Source: Prostheceraeus crozeri (lineage: Eukaryota > Platyhelminthes > Polycladida > Euryleptidae). From it: 64,000 bases of DNA. Numbering within the stretch: position 1 is the stretch's first letter; each line of letters begins with the position of its first letter. Below, in pieces: positions 48,063-58,051 of this stretch. The stretch covers positions 301,001-365,000 of the forward strand of contig CAJQUW010007273.1 of assembly GCA_907163375.1 (NCBI GenBank). Direction: 5' to 3'. The position numbers and the translations under genes were made by a program. The notes under the pieces were generated by a model. That model was not told where the DNA came from. It saw nothing but the letters and a program-made list of their open reading frames with translations, and searched no databases.

Positions 48063-49744
48063 TATTGCTTCTATTTTCAACAAGACGCGCACTTACTTAA
48101 TTACTGTGAGGTCACAATTATTCTTGTAAAGTAGATCAAAAGCAGTTGATTCGAATTCTTATTTCAGTCCCTCTGATATCCCTTGCTAAGACTTTGATCT
48201 GAAAAGAATACAAAATATGAAAGATAAGAATAGCATCAAAATGGCAACAAAATTAAACTGAAAATGCATCCTAGAAACAGTTTTCAATTCATTTTATGCA
48301 AAATTGAGTTTCCATAGCAAATGAGTCGAAATGAAGTTTTCATATCATGAAATGTCTTAATTCAAGTTGAATCTAAAATTAATCGAGGCAATTCAATTTA
48401 ATATTAATCATGGATGCCAACTGTGACAGATTTGAATCTCTCTATCTGTTAATGATGGAAAAGTAAGTAGATATAAATTTCATCTGAAGAAAATCTGATA
48501 TGGGTGCTGGATTCATTAGTTATTTACAAGTATATGATTGCTACATTTTGCTTAACTGCATTGATAAGCAAAATGCACTTGCCATCACACTTCAAAGAGG
48601 CTTAACATCTCTTTTGATTGGCTCTGATCTGGAGCGGGCAAAAAGTCCTCTCAAATGATTTGAGAGAAAATAGGACAGCCAGAAAATCGAGGACACTATC
48701 AAGAAATGTTATTCGTATTGAAAATACGTGCAAATTCAGATAAAAACATTGCGTACAAGCGAACAAGCTTTCTCAGGTCCAAGCAAGGAGTTTTCCACAG
48801 TAGCGCGGTGATATGACATATGGATCGAAAGATGAAGCATCGCTTGGATGAGAAACTGAGCTCTCTCGAGTTTATTTGGCTTCGGCAATTCCAGCCTCCT
48901 TACTTCTCCGAATTTGTTCAAGAGTTCTATAGAAAAGTCAGAAACTATCAAGCTGCTTTCGTTTCTTTTGTTTTGCGTGATCAGACAGTACACTATTGTT
49001 CTTGAAAACTAAGCAACGTTTGTGTTCGTTATGTCTCTGATAAAATGAGGAGTAGCTTGACCAAAGGAATGAAAAATTTGCAATAAGAAGTGCAGGTAGG
49101 TCTTTACACCGCAGATATCGCAACTCGCATGTTTATTCTTTCGATTCGCAGGTGGCTTAATACACTGCTTTAACTCTCTTATATGGTCGCTCCCCAAGGC
49201 TTCACTTAAGTTCCTTTTAAAGACATGATCAGTTCAATGAGGCAACATTTCGCGGCTATCAGTTCCCCATTCTTAGGACACGAATTCAAAAAAGGCTTTC
49301 TTGTGTCATTGTGATGACGCTCAAGAACTTTATGAACGAAAACCAAGTCAAACACAATTCGCCGTTCTCTATAGACACTAAGCCTAATTCAGAGAAACTA
49401 AGAATATTTGTCCTCTTGCGTATTCTTTTACTTTTGCATGTTGCAACCTTACACTCATGTGTAAGATGCCAAGAATTCGACCTAATTATAAGTCGGCACA
49501 GTGTCACAACGAGGTTGATTACTGTCTTCCTTGATGACTTGATAAAACTTCAATTGGTTATATTGATGAAGAAGACCAATAAAACTTGAAGCCTCTTTGC
49601 TTGTTATTAGTAGGAGCAGGAATTCCATAGCGAAAGACTTGGCAGCGAATTATTAAGGCGCAGATTTTAAAAACGGGTGTCAAAACCCAAGTTTTTCAAC
49701 CTGGGGCCTGGGTGTTGGGTATTTAACCCAGGTTTTTGCCCAAC
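48063..49744. other. No gene recognised
   Basis: AT-rich with short, unrecognised frames. Near 49680-49745 a run of CCTGGG/CCCAGG and AACCC/GGGTT words makes a small irregular palindrome next to the Gypsy insertion site. Confidence 0.5.
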
Positions 49745-49749
49745 CTGTA

Positions 49750-49940
49750 TGTAACGCCATCAATAAAATGACGTGATTCAAGCGGAGAGTGTATTGTGAA
49801 AGTCAAAGACCTGTGCATGGGAAGTCAGGCTCACAACCGATACTTATGCAAAATTAACACGATGACAAGCCAATCGACAACAATGAGTAATTACAGTCAC
49901 AATTTACTGGTTGGGCTCAGCGCCAAGCAATGGCGCAACA
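49750..49940 (-). repeat. 3' LTR of the Gypsy element
   Basis: 191 bp; in element orientation it opens TGTTGCGCCAT and closes GATGGCGTTACA. It matches the LTR at 54219-54409 at all but one position (A here against C near 54328). The integrase frame runs about 37 bases into it, to 49904. Confidence 0.96.
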
Positions 49941-50863
49941 TCCTTCCTCTCTGTCGAAGGATCAACGTCAGGATAGCGATGTACGGGCTTACGCTCACGT
50001 TTAGGCCGACTCTGCTCTGCTGGTACTAACTGAGCATCGTGGGCGGTCACAGTTCTCCCGTCTTCATGAATGACTAGTGAAGTATTGTTTCCTTGTCGGA
50101 CGATGAATTTAACTGGGAACACCGGAGCCTTTCGATGTGGTTTGTAGAGAAGTTCCTGCGTTGGTTCGAAGTGGGATACTATGGGACATTTGACGGTATA
50201 TCCGAGAAGTATTTCCGCAGGGGTCTTGCCTCCCCTCTGGGCCGTGTTGCGATGGACGAAGAGCAGACGATGAAGATACGAAGTCACAGTACTCTTTGCT
50301 GGATTGTAACACTTCAGGCCGTCCTTGATCACTCTTACCATTCTTTCCGCGAGACCGTTTGACTGAGGTCTGTACTCCGGGGAGTGGATCAACTGACAGC
50401 CACCGCGAGTCAGCCAATTTTTGAGTTCCATGTTTGTGAATTCTGGTGCGTTGTCACAAACCAAACACTCGGGGACACCGAAGCGAGCGAATAAGGTTCG
50501 AAGATACTCGATAACCGTCTGCGTCTGACGATTCTTGCAGATTTCAGCTTCTAACCATCCGCTGGTCGAATCGACGATGACCAGTATGTCTCCAGCAGCA
50601 CGATGATGCGCCCAGTCCATATGTAACCGACTCCACGGCTTCACACTCTTCGGCCAAGAGTGAGTGGTATCCGGGGCACCAAATCGAACGGCACGACATT
50701 CCTTGCATCCTTTCACGAACGCCTCCACTTGGGTATTCATTCCAGGCCAGAAAAATTCTCGTTGGATCAGACTTAAGGATGATTTGACGCCATTATGAGT
50801 CTGATGAGCAATTTCAATGATGCGGCGGTACAAAGACTGCGGGGGGGACGACTCGTGAGCCAA
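49904..50863 (-). pseudogene. Gypsy integrase
   Basis: The integrase part of the polyprotein, about 319 codons. Zinc-binding HHCC residues are H20, H23, C53 and C56 (numbering from 50863). The catalytic triad is D83 (LHMDWAH), D137 (VCDNAPEF) and E173 (NGLAERMVR), giving the standard DD35E spacing. The tail carries a basic segment (EQSRPKRERKPVHR) and ends inside the LTR. The domain itself looks intact. It is cut off from the upstream RNase H by a one-base shift in a run of seven C/G bases at about 50843-50849, a place where a sequencing error is also possible. No ATG is expected, as the protein would be released from Gag-Pol. Confidence 0.93.
49941..49953 (-). other. Polypurine tract of the Gypsy element
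   Basis: In element orientation CAGAGAGGAAGGA directly precedes the TG of the 3' LTR, the expected site and composition for plus-strand priming. An inverted second copy of this tract and its flank occurs at 52589-52709. Confidence 0.85.
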
Positions 50864-51581
50864 GTCTGATTACGTTATTGTCAACGGTCAATTGGAATGC
50901 CATTCTTTTGAATGGGCGTTCCCACCTTGAGACATTGCCCCACCTACCCGTGATTATTCGCTGAGAGAGTTCACATAAATACCTGTCCTTTTTAGTCTCT
51001 TGCTGTATTTCGATTAACGGGATGCACGGTTCACTAAAATGAATGGACGGGACCTTGGTGGAGTCTAGGCAGTCAACTCGCGACAGAGCGTCGGCAACAG
51101 TATTACTAGTACCTTTGATGTGTTTTATTGCGTAGTCATAGCGAAGCATTTTGAGTGAAAACTTCATGAGGCGAGGGGAAATTTCTGTTTTTATCTTGTC
51201 TTCTGGACCAAAAATGTGGACAAGGGGTTTATGATCTGTTTGAATGAGGAACTTTTTTCCTAACAAAAAATTTTCCAAGCGTCTGCAGGACCATAGAATC
51301 GCTAATCCTTCGCGCTCGATGTTGCTATAGCGAGATTCTGTTGGCGTTAGCTTGCGGGAAACATATAATATGGGGTGGTCATCTTGAGTCATCACGGCTC
51401 CGATGGCTTTACTAGACGCATCCACTGTTATCACAGTTGTTTTCGATAGTGAAAAAGGCTGGAGAACCGGTGCTGATGTTAGCTGTCGTTTCAATACTTG
51501 AAACTTCTGCTCGCATTCTTCATTCCATTCCAATTTTTCTTTTTTTGCAGCTTGATAGAGCGGTGCACAAATGTCGGAAAA
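50846..51581 (-). pseudogene. Gypsy RNase H and linker to integrase
   Basis: The frame from about 51533 down to the shift at about 50846 holds the RNase H domain of the Gypsy polyprotein, which removes RNA from the RNA-DNA hybrid. Visible marks are TVDASSKAIGAVMTQ (first acidic residue), LYVSRKLTPTE, the catalytic-region TDHKPL and the closing NTVADALSRVD. It is separated from the reverse transcriptase by an in-frame TGA at about 51580 (in RFIH-stop-FSDI). It ends in the C-run frameshift described for the integrase. Confidence 0.9.
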
Positions 51582-52208
51582 TCAATGAATAAATCTGCCG
51601 TAATAGGTGGCCAGTCCTAAAAAGCTTGTCAAATCTTTGGGCGTATTAGGAACTTCAGCATTTGCAATTTTTGAAGTTACTGACGAGTCAGGCTGGATAC
51701 CAGACGCACTGAAGATGAATCCTAAAAATCTCAGAGAATCAGATGATGAGACGCATTTTTCGGTGTTCACTGTGACATCATGCTCTCGGAGGGGTTTATA
51801 GACTTGGCTTAATCTCTTCTTTAGTTGGCGGTCGGATTCTGCACAAATCATGATATCGTCTTGGTATACAATGACGCCTTGTATGCCTTTCAAGAGTTGC
51901 TCCATGCACTTTTGAAAGATTGCAGTTGAGTTTTTCATTCCCATTTGCTAGCGATTGACACGAAATAATCCTTTATGTGTGTTGATCGTGGATAAAGAGG
52001 CAGCATAGTCATCTAGCTCAATTTGAGAATACGCAGATTTTAAATCAACTTTAGCAAATTTCGATGCATTCCCAATTTTCGAGAATATTTCTTCGACCGT
52101 CGGAAGAGGATAGGCATCCGATTAAATGTTGGAATTAATTGTTGCTTTGAAATCGATGCACATTCTATAGTCCCCATTCGATTTTTTCACCCAAACAACC
52201 GGGCTTGC
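51582..52208 (-). pseudogene. Gypsy reverse transcriptase, downstream part, two nonsense codons
   Basis: Resumes after the insertion with ASPVVWVKKSNGDYRMCIDF, the conserved fingers/palm entry. An in-frame TAA follows KATINSNI at 52122-52124, and a TAG replaces a residue just before QMGMKNS at about 51945-51950. The active-site motif is YQDD in VIVYQDDIMIC, and the connection region SFLGLATYYGRFI precedes a TGA at 51580. The upstream fingers (ARPVPIHLKERLDKELKQLE) lie beyond the insertion at about 52740-52800. Stops and insertion together make the enzyme non-functional in this copy. Confidence 0.92.
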
Positions 52209-52454
52209 TAAATGAGCTTTTTGGGTAAACGATTTCCCACACATATCACAAATGAACGGTCTGTCACCGGTGTGTATCCGCCGATGAATCGACAAACTGC
52301 TTGAAGATGCAAACGACTTCCCACATAACTCACATATGAATGGCTCTTCTCCAGTGTGCATCATGTGAATACTTATCAAGTTACTTGAATTGACAAACGA
52401 TTTCTCACCAATGAACAGTCTGTTATCAGTGTGCACTCGCCGATGCCCTATCAA
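52209..52454 (-). pseudogene. Captured C2H2 zinc-finger gene fragment inside Gypsy reverse transcriptase
   Basis: Two complete Krueppel-type fingers are readable on the minus strand: FICELCGKSFASSSSLSIHR with linker HTGDRPF, then FICDMCGKSFTQKAHL, cut before its histidine pair. A third, upstream finger (SNLISIHMMHTGEEPF) has lost its cysteine pair, and RRVHTD of a fourth is visible. Such fingers bind DNA in animal transcription factors. The last finger runs in frame into the reverse transcriptase (HL then ASPVVWV). No intron is visible, which suits an origin from a spliced or single-exon transcript. It is foreign to every Gypsy element I know. Confidence 0.88.
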
Positions 52455-52588
52455 TTTAGTTTATCCAGTTTATCCCGGAAGTCTCGCAACTCAACTTTCT
52501 GGCAACTCTTTTGATCACTGATACATTGCTGATCCTCATAAGCACCGGATTGACGCATGCAACTTTCTCGACACATTCCTGTGACATT
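52455..52588. other. Unidentified spacer within the Gypsy insertion
   Basis: About 134 bp between the zinc-finger piece and the inverted Gypsy fragment. I see no motif. It could be 5' untranslated or coding sequence of the zinc-finger source gene, or DNA from elsewhere. Confidence 0.5.
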
Positions 52589-52709
52589 ACTGTGACCGCC
52601 CACGATGCTCAGTTAGTACCAGCAGAGCAGAGTCGGCCTAAACGTGAGCGTAAGCCCGTACATCGCTATCCTGACGTTGATCCTTCGACAGAGAGGAGGG
52701 ATGTTGCGC
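52589..52709 (+). repeat. Inverted copy of the Gypsy pol 3' end, polypurine tract and first 8 LTR bases
   Basis: These 121 bp equal the reverse complement of 49933-50053 at all but one base (GAGGAGGGA against GAGGAAGGA). The segment stops 8 bases into the LTR (TGTTGCGC). A plus-strand frame through it repeats the integrase tail (EQSRPKRERKPVHR). It forms the second half of the insertion that splits the reverse transcriptase. Confidence 0.93.
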
Positions 52710-54056
52710 AGGTGGAGTGCGAAATTGGGGTGATAATTCCTTGGATCTCAAGCTGTTTTAATTCCTTATCAAGCCGCTCCTTCAAGTGAATCGGGACGGG
52801 ACGCGCTTTAAAGAATTTTAATGACTGATTTTCATCTATCAGATGGATGCTAGTCGAGAATCCTTTGATGGTGGGCAAAATTTTACTTTCCTCGTTAGAG
52901 AAGGTGCAAACGTGAGAGCGTTCCTTGTTTATTAAATCTCGCCCAAGCAGTACGAAATCACGATCTGTGTCGATAACTAAAAATTTGGCATCATGAGTAA
53001 CTCCTTCCCTCATAGCGGTGGTGTTGAGTTGCCCTAATACCCGCATTTGTGAGCGATCATAATTAGTGGGCACGAGGTTCGTGCTAGCCAAGCTGGGAGA
53101 TCCTAGCTTTTCCCATTGCGTTCTAGACATAAGAGACATTGCAGCGCCGGTGTCCACTTCGAAGTCTAACCGAATGCCATGTGATCCAACCTCTAAAGTT
53201 TGTATGATTTTTTCAGAATCTTTCGAGTCAACAGTGAAAATATCAATGTTGTGAGTCTCGCGAGCTTCAGATCTCGAGTTTTGAAATTGTTGATAATTAC
53301 CGCCTTTTGGTTTACTTCTGCAACATTTTGCGTAGTGATTTAGTTTTCCACATTTGTGGCATGTGCTCCCGAAGGCCGGACATTGTCTCGGTTTGTGTTT
53401 TGACGAGCAGTTACTGCAACTGAAATCTCTGACTGATTGTCTGCGGCCGAAAAAGCTATCTACATGTACATGTTCATCGGTCGCTTTGACATTATTAATG
53501 TTGACAAAATCAGCCACTTGTGCTGACATCTGACAGAAGTCGATGATGTCTGACATTTTATTGCTTGGGTTCAACTGCAGTTTTTCGAGAATTTTGAGCT
53601 TCAGGTGGTTGTCTCTCAGTCCCGCGATGAATCTTAGCTTTACTAATTCCTCACTTGGGTTGCTTGATTTCAACTGGTCCCAATGACAGTGTTGAGCTGA
53701 TTCATTTAGTCGTGATAAAAAGTCGACTTCACTTTCGTCGCCGTTTTGTGATATTTGTAGGAAGTTCGTGCGGTCAGCGACGAGCAAACGCTTTCTAGGT
53801 TCGACGTAGTCAAAGATTGTCTTCTTTATATCTTGGAATAGGGATTTTTCAATGTTCTGACCGGGCATCATAGATACCAACTTTAATAGGGCTTGGGTCC
53901 ACATCTTTCTAAAAATCTGTCCGTTTGTGGAGAAATGCCGGATGTTCCTAACTTATCTTCAATTTCTTTCGTTCGGCAATGTGCCTCAAATGCGATTATC
54001 CAATAGTGACAGTCTTCAGCGCTGTCAAGCGATAAGTTGTCAGATTTTCCAGACAT
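52710..54056 (-). pseudogene. Gypsy gag, protease and start of reverse transcriptase
   Basis: The likely gag start is the ATG at 54056 (MSGKSDNLSLDSAEDC). This frame is lost by a one-base shift near 53895-53905, and the main frame continues from there. Numbering from 53904: a capsid-like helical region at 1-150; two zinc knuckles, C163-C166-H170-C175 and C182-C185-H190-C195, which bind RNA in Gag; the aspartic protease active site DTGA at 251-254 after LDFEV; and a start of reverse transcriptase at ARPVPIHLKERLD. The frame breaks off at the insertion at 52710 in ITPISHST. Gag and Pol seem to share one frame, as in several Gypsy lineages. Confidence 0.9.
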
Positions 54057-54200
54057 CAGTGATTAATTTGCTATGAAAGCTAAATATTTTAAAACTCTGA
54101 CAGTGAACTCGCTCAGGGAAAAATCAAGGATAAGAGGACAACTTACCGAAAATGATAACGCCCAGGTCAATTGAATAACAATGTCGATAATCAGGTCCGA

Positions 54201-54217
54201 ATCTGTTCCTGACACCA
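54201..54217 (-). other. Primer-binding site of the Gypsy element
   Basis: One base inside the 5' LTR the element reads TGGTGTCAGGAACAGAT. TGGTGTCAGGA is complementary to the 3' end of animal leucine tRNAs (TCCTGACACCA), so priming by tRNA-Leu is likely. The last six bases match less well. Confidence 0.65.
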
Positions 54218-54218
54218 C

Positions 54219-54409
54219 TGTAACGCCATCAATAAAATGACGTGATTCAAGCGGAGAGTGTATTGTGAAAGTCAAAGACCTGTGCATGGGAAGTCAGGCT
54301 CACAACCGATACTTATGCAACATTAACACGATGACAAGCCAATCGACAACAATGAGTAATTACAGTCACAATTTACTGGTTGGGCTCAGCGCCAAGCAAT
54401 GGCGCAACA
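54219..54409 (-). repeat. 5' LTR of the Gypsy element
   Basis: 191 bp, one base different from the 3' LTR at 49750-49940. It would carry the promoter for the genomic RNA; I see no convincing TATA box in its AT-poor start. Confidence 0.96.
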
Positions 54410-54420
54410 CTGTATATAGT

Positions 54421-54602
54421 AATATATTTTATATAGAATAGAATAGAATAGAATAACGTATATTTTCGAATTTCCTCAATAATGAGAAGCGTGAGGAATG
54501 TACAACATTTGAAAGTAAAAACACTTTTCATTACAAGACAAAAATAAATAGAAAGTCAACAACAACAACAAAAGTTACAAACAACAAGTCAGTTTACAAA
54601 AG
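54421..54602 (-). other. 3' UTR and microsatellite tail of the LINE
   Basis: About 180 bp following the LINE stop codon and ending, in element orientation, in four TATTC/TTCTA units (plus strand ATAGAATAGAATAGAATA near 54435). Short-period tails instead of poly(A) are usual in CR1/L2-type LINEs, where they take part in target-primed copying. Confidence 0.75.
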
Positions 54603-56781
54603 TTACTTTAGGCTGAAACCGCTGTTTGATAATTTAGCCATCGATGTCATAAAGGTTTTGGAGCATGCGACTGTCTGAGACAAAGGGAGTTTGTATTTTT
54701 GTGAGCGAGTCATCACTGGGGGCACAAGATGATGAAGAAGGTGGTTTTCGTCATTTACTGCACAAAGAAATTGCTTAAATCCCAAAATCATGCGTCTGTA
54801 GTCTAAAGGTATGAACTTTTCACATTCACAGTGTGGTCCACAAATTACACGGTGGCATCGACTCTGCACTCTCTCTATTGATGAAGACAATCCAGCATTC
54901 AAATTTACAAAAATCGGCGCGCAATATTCTAAGATGGATCGAATACAGCCGTTATATATTTGAACCAGAAAGTCATTCGATACATACGGTTTAAGACGTC
55001 GTAGTACATTGATGCGAGATGTTGCCCTTTTTACAATATAATTTACATGTGAGGACCATTTCATCTTACTGTCAAAAATAACACCTAACAGTTTCATCTC
55101 ATCTTTAATTGGAATATTCTGAAGGAAATTGTCGGAAAAGAAAATGCTACTTCTAGATTTGTGGATGTACATTTGACATCTTTTTGAGTGATTTATGCAC
55201 ATTTTGTTTGCTACAGACCATGAAGAAAATTGTGAAAAAATGCCACTCACATTACTGTTCATGGAGCTCACAGTTTCAAATACAATTCCACAAAGTATAA
55301 AATCATCAGCATATTTGATGACGATGGAGTCACTTTTATTACACCATAAAAAATCAGACATATAATATGCAAAGATATAAGGACCCAAAGACGAGCCCTG
55401 CGGGATTCCACTTACAACTTGTGTCACTGAACTGCATGAGTCTTTCCACTTGATTCTTTGAAACCTATCGGACAAGTAGTTCTGCACAAAGTTTAACAAA
55501 AAAGGTGAAAAATTATCGCGCACCATTTTTTCTATGAGTACTTTGTGAGACAGTCTATCGAAGCCTTTAGTAAGATCGAGAGCACACACATGACATGCCT
55601 TAACGTCAGAACGATCTAGGTGAGACAACACAAATTCCTGCAAGCTTAATAATGCGCAGGCTGTCGAACTTTGCGGTCGAAACCCAAACTGAGAAGAGTC
55701 ATACCGAGTTAGGAATTCAGACTTAACGTGCTTCATCAGACACTTTTCAAATATGCGTTCAAGCATTGGTAGCTTTGCGATGGGTCGCGTGTCATTCAAT
55801 TTTGGGGGATACGATTTGGGAAAAGGACAAATATCGGCTGTTTTCCATCTCATTGGCAAATTGGCATCCTCAAGACACTTGTTAAAGATATAACAGATTG
55901 GGTACGATAGAAATTGGGCAAATTTTAACAAGGCAATATTTGGAACCTTATCTGAGCCACAACCTGATCGAGGATTAACTTGAGTCAATTTTTCTTCAAC
56001 TTCATGCAAACCAAATTCAAATGGAACGACATATGGGACTTGAAAGCGCACAAATGGATCATCTATCATCACAGATGCATAAAAATCATTTAAATAGCTC
56101 AATGCTTGTTGTAGATCCATTCCAGGACTGCAGTTTGGGAGCCAATCATTATTACAACACTTATTCATAACACATTTATACACATTCCATGGAGATTTGC
56201 CAGATGAAGCCATATACTGGCCCCAGGATTGTTTAGCACTCACTATTGCGATTTTTACTTTCTCCCGGTAATGATAGTATAGACTCCAATTTTTACATCT
56301 GTATGCTTCAAAACGCTTGTTTATTAGAACCTTTATAGTTGCATTGATCCATGGTTTATCACGAGATGTCTGCTTTATGATATTCGATGGTAGCATTTGA
56401 AGAGCCACGTCAAGATGATAATAGAAGATATTTGCACAATCGTCAAGAGAGAGTTTGCTGAAAATTTTATTCCAGTCCAGTGATTGCAGATAGGTTTTGC
56501 TCGAATGCAGGTTAGAGTCTCTAAAATCATAAACCTTCACAACAGATTCAGAAGATGCAATATTTGATTTCGGCTTCAGAAGTAGGACTTCATGATCACT
56601 ACAAGCTAGGGGAGGAAAATGTTGCACGTCGAGATAACGATCAACATGTGAAACAGGCACGAGGATTAAATCCAACATAGCCAAATATGAGGCACGAGGA
56701 TAAAAAAACATAGCCAAGGACATATACAAATAGATTAAGTCATGAGCCGATGACAGAACCCTTTGGGATGCCACCCTTTAT
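54603..56781 (-). CDS. LINE (CR1/L2/Jockey-group) reverse transcriptase, 5'-truncated, long intact frame
   Basis: About 723 codons are open with no ATG start (first codon GTG after an in-frame TAA), so the copy is truncated in its endonuclease. The enzyme nicks DNA and copies its own RNA at the nick. Residue positions from 56774: endonuclease remnant with LDLILVP (34-40) and the catalytic SDH (59-61); reverse transcriptase with FGFRPQSST (363-371), motif A LDLTKGFD (399-406), motif B GIPQGSSLGP (456-465) and motif C YADD (489-492). A thumb and C-terminal part follow, with ILEYCAPIFVN and a cysteine/histidine-rich HRVICGPHCECEKF segment. All core residues are present and no frameshift is seen, so the truncation is the main visible defect. 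Its clade within the CR1/Jockey group is unresolved. Confidence 0.9.
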
Positions 56782-56789
56782 AGGAACTT

Positions 56790-57545
56790 GAAGTTTTATC
56801 TAGAGCGAAATTGCGGCTTTTCATATAAGATAAAATTTTCAACGTTTAAGGGACGGTCTGTAACTTTTGTCATTTAACATGCATATAGGCCTACTCGAAA
56901 ATAATAGACATGAACAAGGTCTTGCAATTTAGTAATTATTTTGATTAACTGAGCAATTTGCTCTAGAAAGACTGTCGTTAATGGTCGACATAGGTCTAAT
57001 TAAAATTCCCTGCCGGACGGTCTTCAAACTTAAAAGCCGGGGCCAAGCCGACGGCTGGTTTCAGCCCTTTTACGACAGGTTCTATTCGAGAAGACGCGAA
57101 ATTCATATTTGGAAGCAGTTCAGACCACTTCTTTGATCCTGTCCTGATGATGATCACATCAAATGATCAGGAAGAAAATTATGTGATGAAGGTGCTCATT
57201 ATTTGAAACGAAATGTTAGTGATTAGATATGCTCACTACCCTCAGTACTGAAAAGTGCGGAAGAACTTTGTAATATGAGCAGTTAAAAACGTCTCACTGT
57301 TTTTATACCGCATTGCCCATTTTGACTCGAAGCTCATTGATGACCACGAAGGCTCCATAATCAAAAATTACTACACGTAGACCTGGGGTTTGATTCAATC
57401 TACGAGTTTTATCATTCATTAAAAGCTTCTACTATACGAGTTTCAAATTCACTGCGTCCTGTGTATTTAACAGAAAAACAATTATAAATGTATTACTACA
57501 GTTTGGACATTATGTTCAGATGTCTACTTATGGCTGTTACATCTC
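56790..57545. other. No gene recognised; possibly Penelope-related 5' sequence
   Basis: Contains CCTGATGATGATCACATC (from about 57149) and TTGAAACGAAATGTTAGTG (from about 57203), word types often found in the terminal repeats of Penelope-like elements. With the GIY-YIG fragments just downstream this may belong to the same element, but I cannot show it. Confidence 0.35.
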
Positions 57546-57620
57546 ATTTGTACTTTTATTCTCTGATGTAATCTACGCTTCGTTTGTCCCAAGTATTGGG
57601 TTGGGTATCAGGATCAACCC
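57546..57620 (-). pseudogene. Inverted GIY-YIG fragment of a Penelope-like element
   Basis: On the minus strand this reads QYLGQTKRRLHQRIK, the same nuclease segment found on the plus strand at 57790-57838. DNA identity of the two arms is high (core words ACGCTTCGTTTGTCCCAA and complement). The pieces are head to head, about 140 bp apart. Penelope-like elements often carry partial inverted terminal copies, which would explain this. Confidence 0.7.
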
Positions 57621-57755
57621 GAAATTCAAAATTATACACAACGTATGATCGCATCAGCTGATTTGTTTTATCTTTCAAGTGCACTGTCCTATGTTACAAG
57701 TGTTGAATATTATTTCAACATCCTGGTCTAATTTCCTAAATACTTTAACATTTAT

Positions 57756-58051
57756 CGTCCTGATACCCAATAGTTGGGTTGATCCTGATGCCCACTATTT
57801 GGGACAAACGAAGCGCAGATTGCATCAAAGAATAAAAGAACATATAAGAGTTAACTCAGCCGTTAGTAGCCATCTGAACAGATGTCCAAACTGTAAATGA
57901 CATTTATGATTGCTTTTCTGTTAAATACACAGGACATAGTGAATTTGAAGCTCGCATAGTAGAAGCTTTGTTAATAAATGATAAAACTCTTAGATTAGAT
58001 CAAACCCTAGGTCTTAATGGTAAATCTCTTTTCTTAAAAGTATTCGAATAA
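57756..58051 (+). pseudogene. Penelope-like element, C-terminal GIY-YIG endonuclease
   Basis: Encodes the end of a Penelope-type protein: YLGQTKRRLHQRIKEH is the second half of a GIY-YIG nuclease, followed by VSSHLNRC. After a one-base shift at about 57897 come YTGHSEFEARIVEAL (the conserved EALLI glutamate region), NDKTLRLDQTLG and a stop at 58049-58051. Such proteins join a reverse transcriptase to this nuclease; the reverse transcriptase is missing here. A 26-bp tandem duplication, GATACCCAATAGTTGGG and GATGCCCACTATTTGGG, immediately precedes the nuclease (57761-57803). Confidence 0.78.

Larger units (their letters stand above)
49750..54409 (-). mobile_element. Gypsy (Ty3-like) LTR retrotransposon, full length, defective, with internal chimeric insertion
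   Basis: A 4,660-bp element on the minus strand bounded by 191-bp LTRs and a perfect 5-bp target duplication CTGTA (49745-49749 and 54410-54414). Order in the element: LTR, primer site, gag with two zinc knuckles, protease, start of reverse transcriptase, an insertion of about 500 bp, rest of reverse transcriptase, RNase H, integrase, polypurine tract, LTR. The two LTRs differ at one base by eye, which indicates a recent insertion. Yet gag-pol carries at least two frameshifts, three in-frame stops and the insertion. It must therefore have been dead when it moved, or been damaged quickly afterwards. It lies beside the 3' tail of the LINE at 54415-56774. Confidence 0.95.

Noticed and set aside
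47952-48134. Hydrophobic/serine-rich small protein with a membrane segment
   Set aside because: The composition is produced by the polypyrimidine tract at 47989-48062.
52511-52789. Plus-strand frame carrying the integrase tail as a separate gene
   Set aside because: It is the inverted 121-bp copy of the Gypsy 3' end read through its flanks.
57149-57215. CTGATGA followed by paired TGATCA words and GAAA, resembling a hammerhead ribozyme such as those in Penelope-like terminal repeats
   Set aside because: Extra bases separate stem II from GAAA and I could not pair stems I and III, so the fold is not supported.
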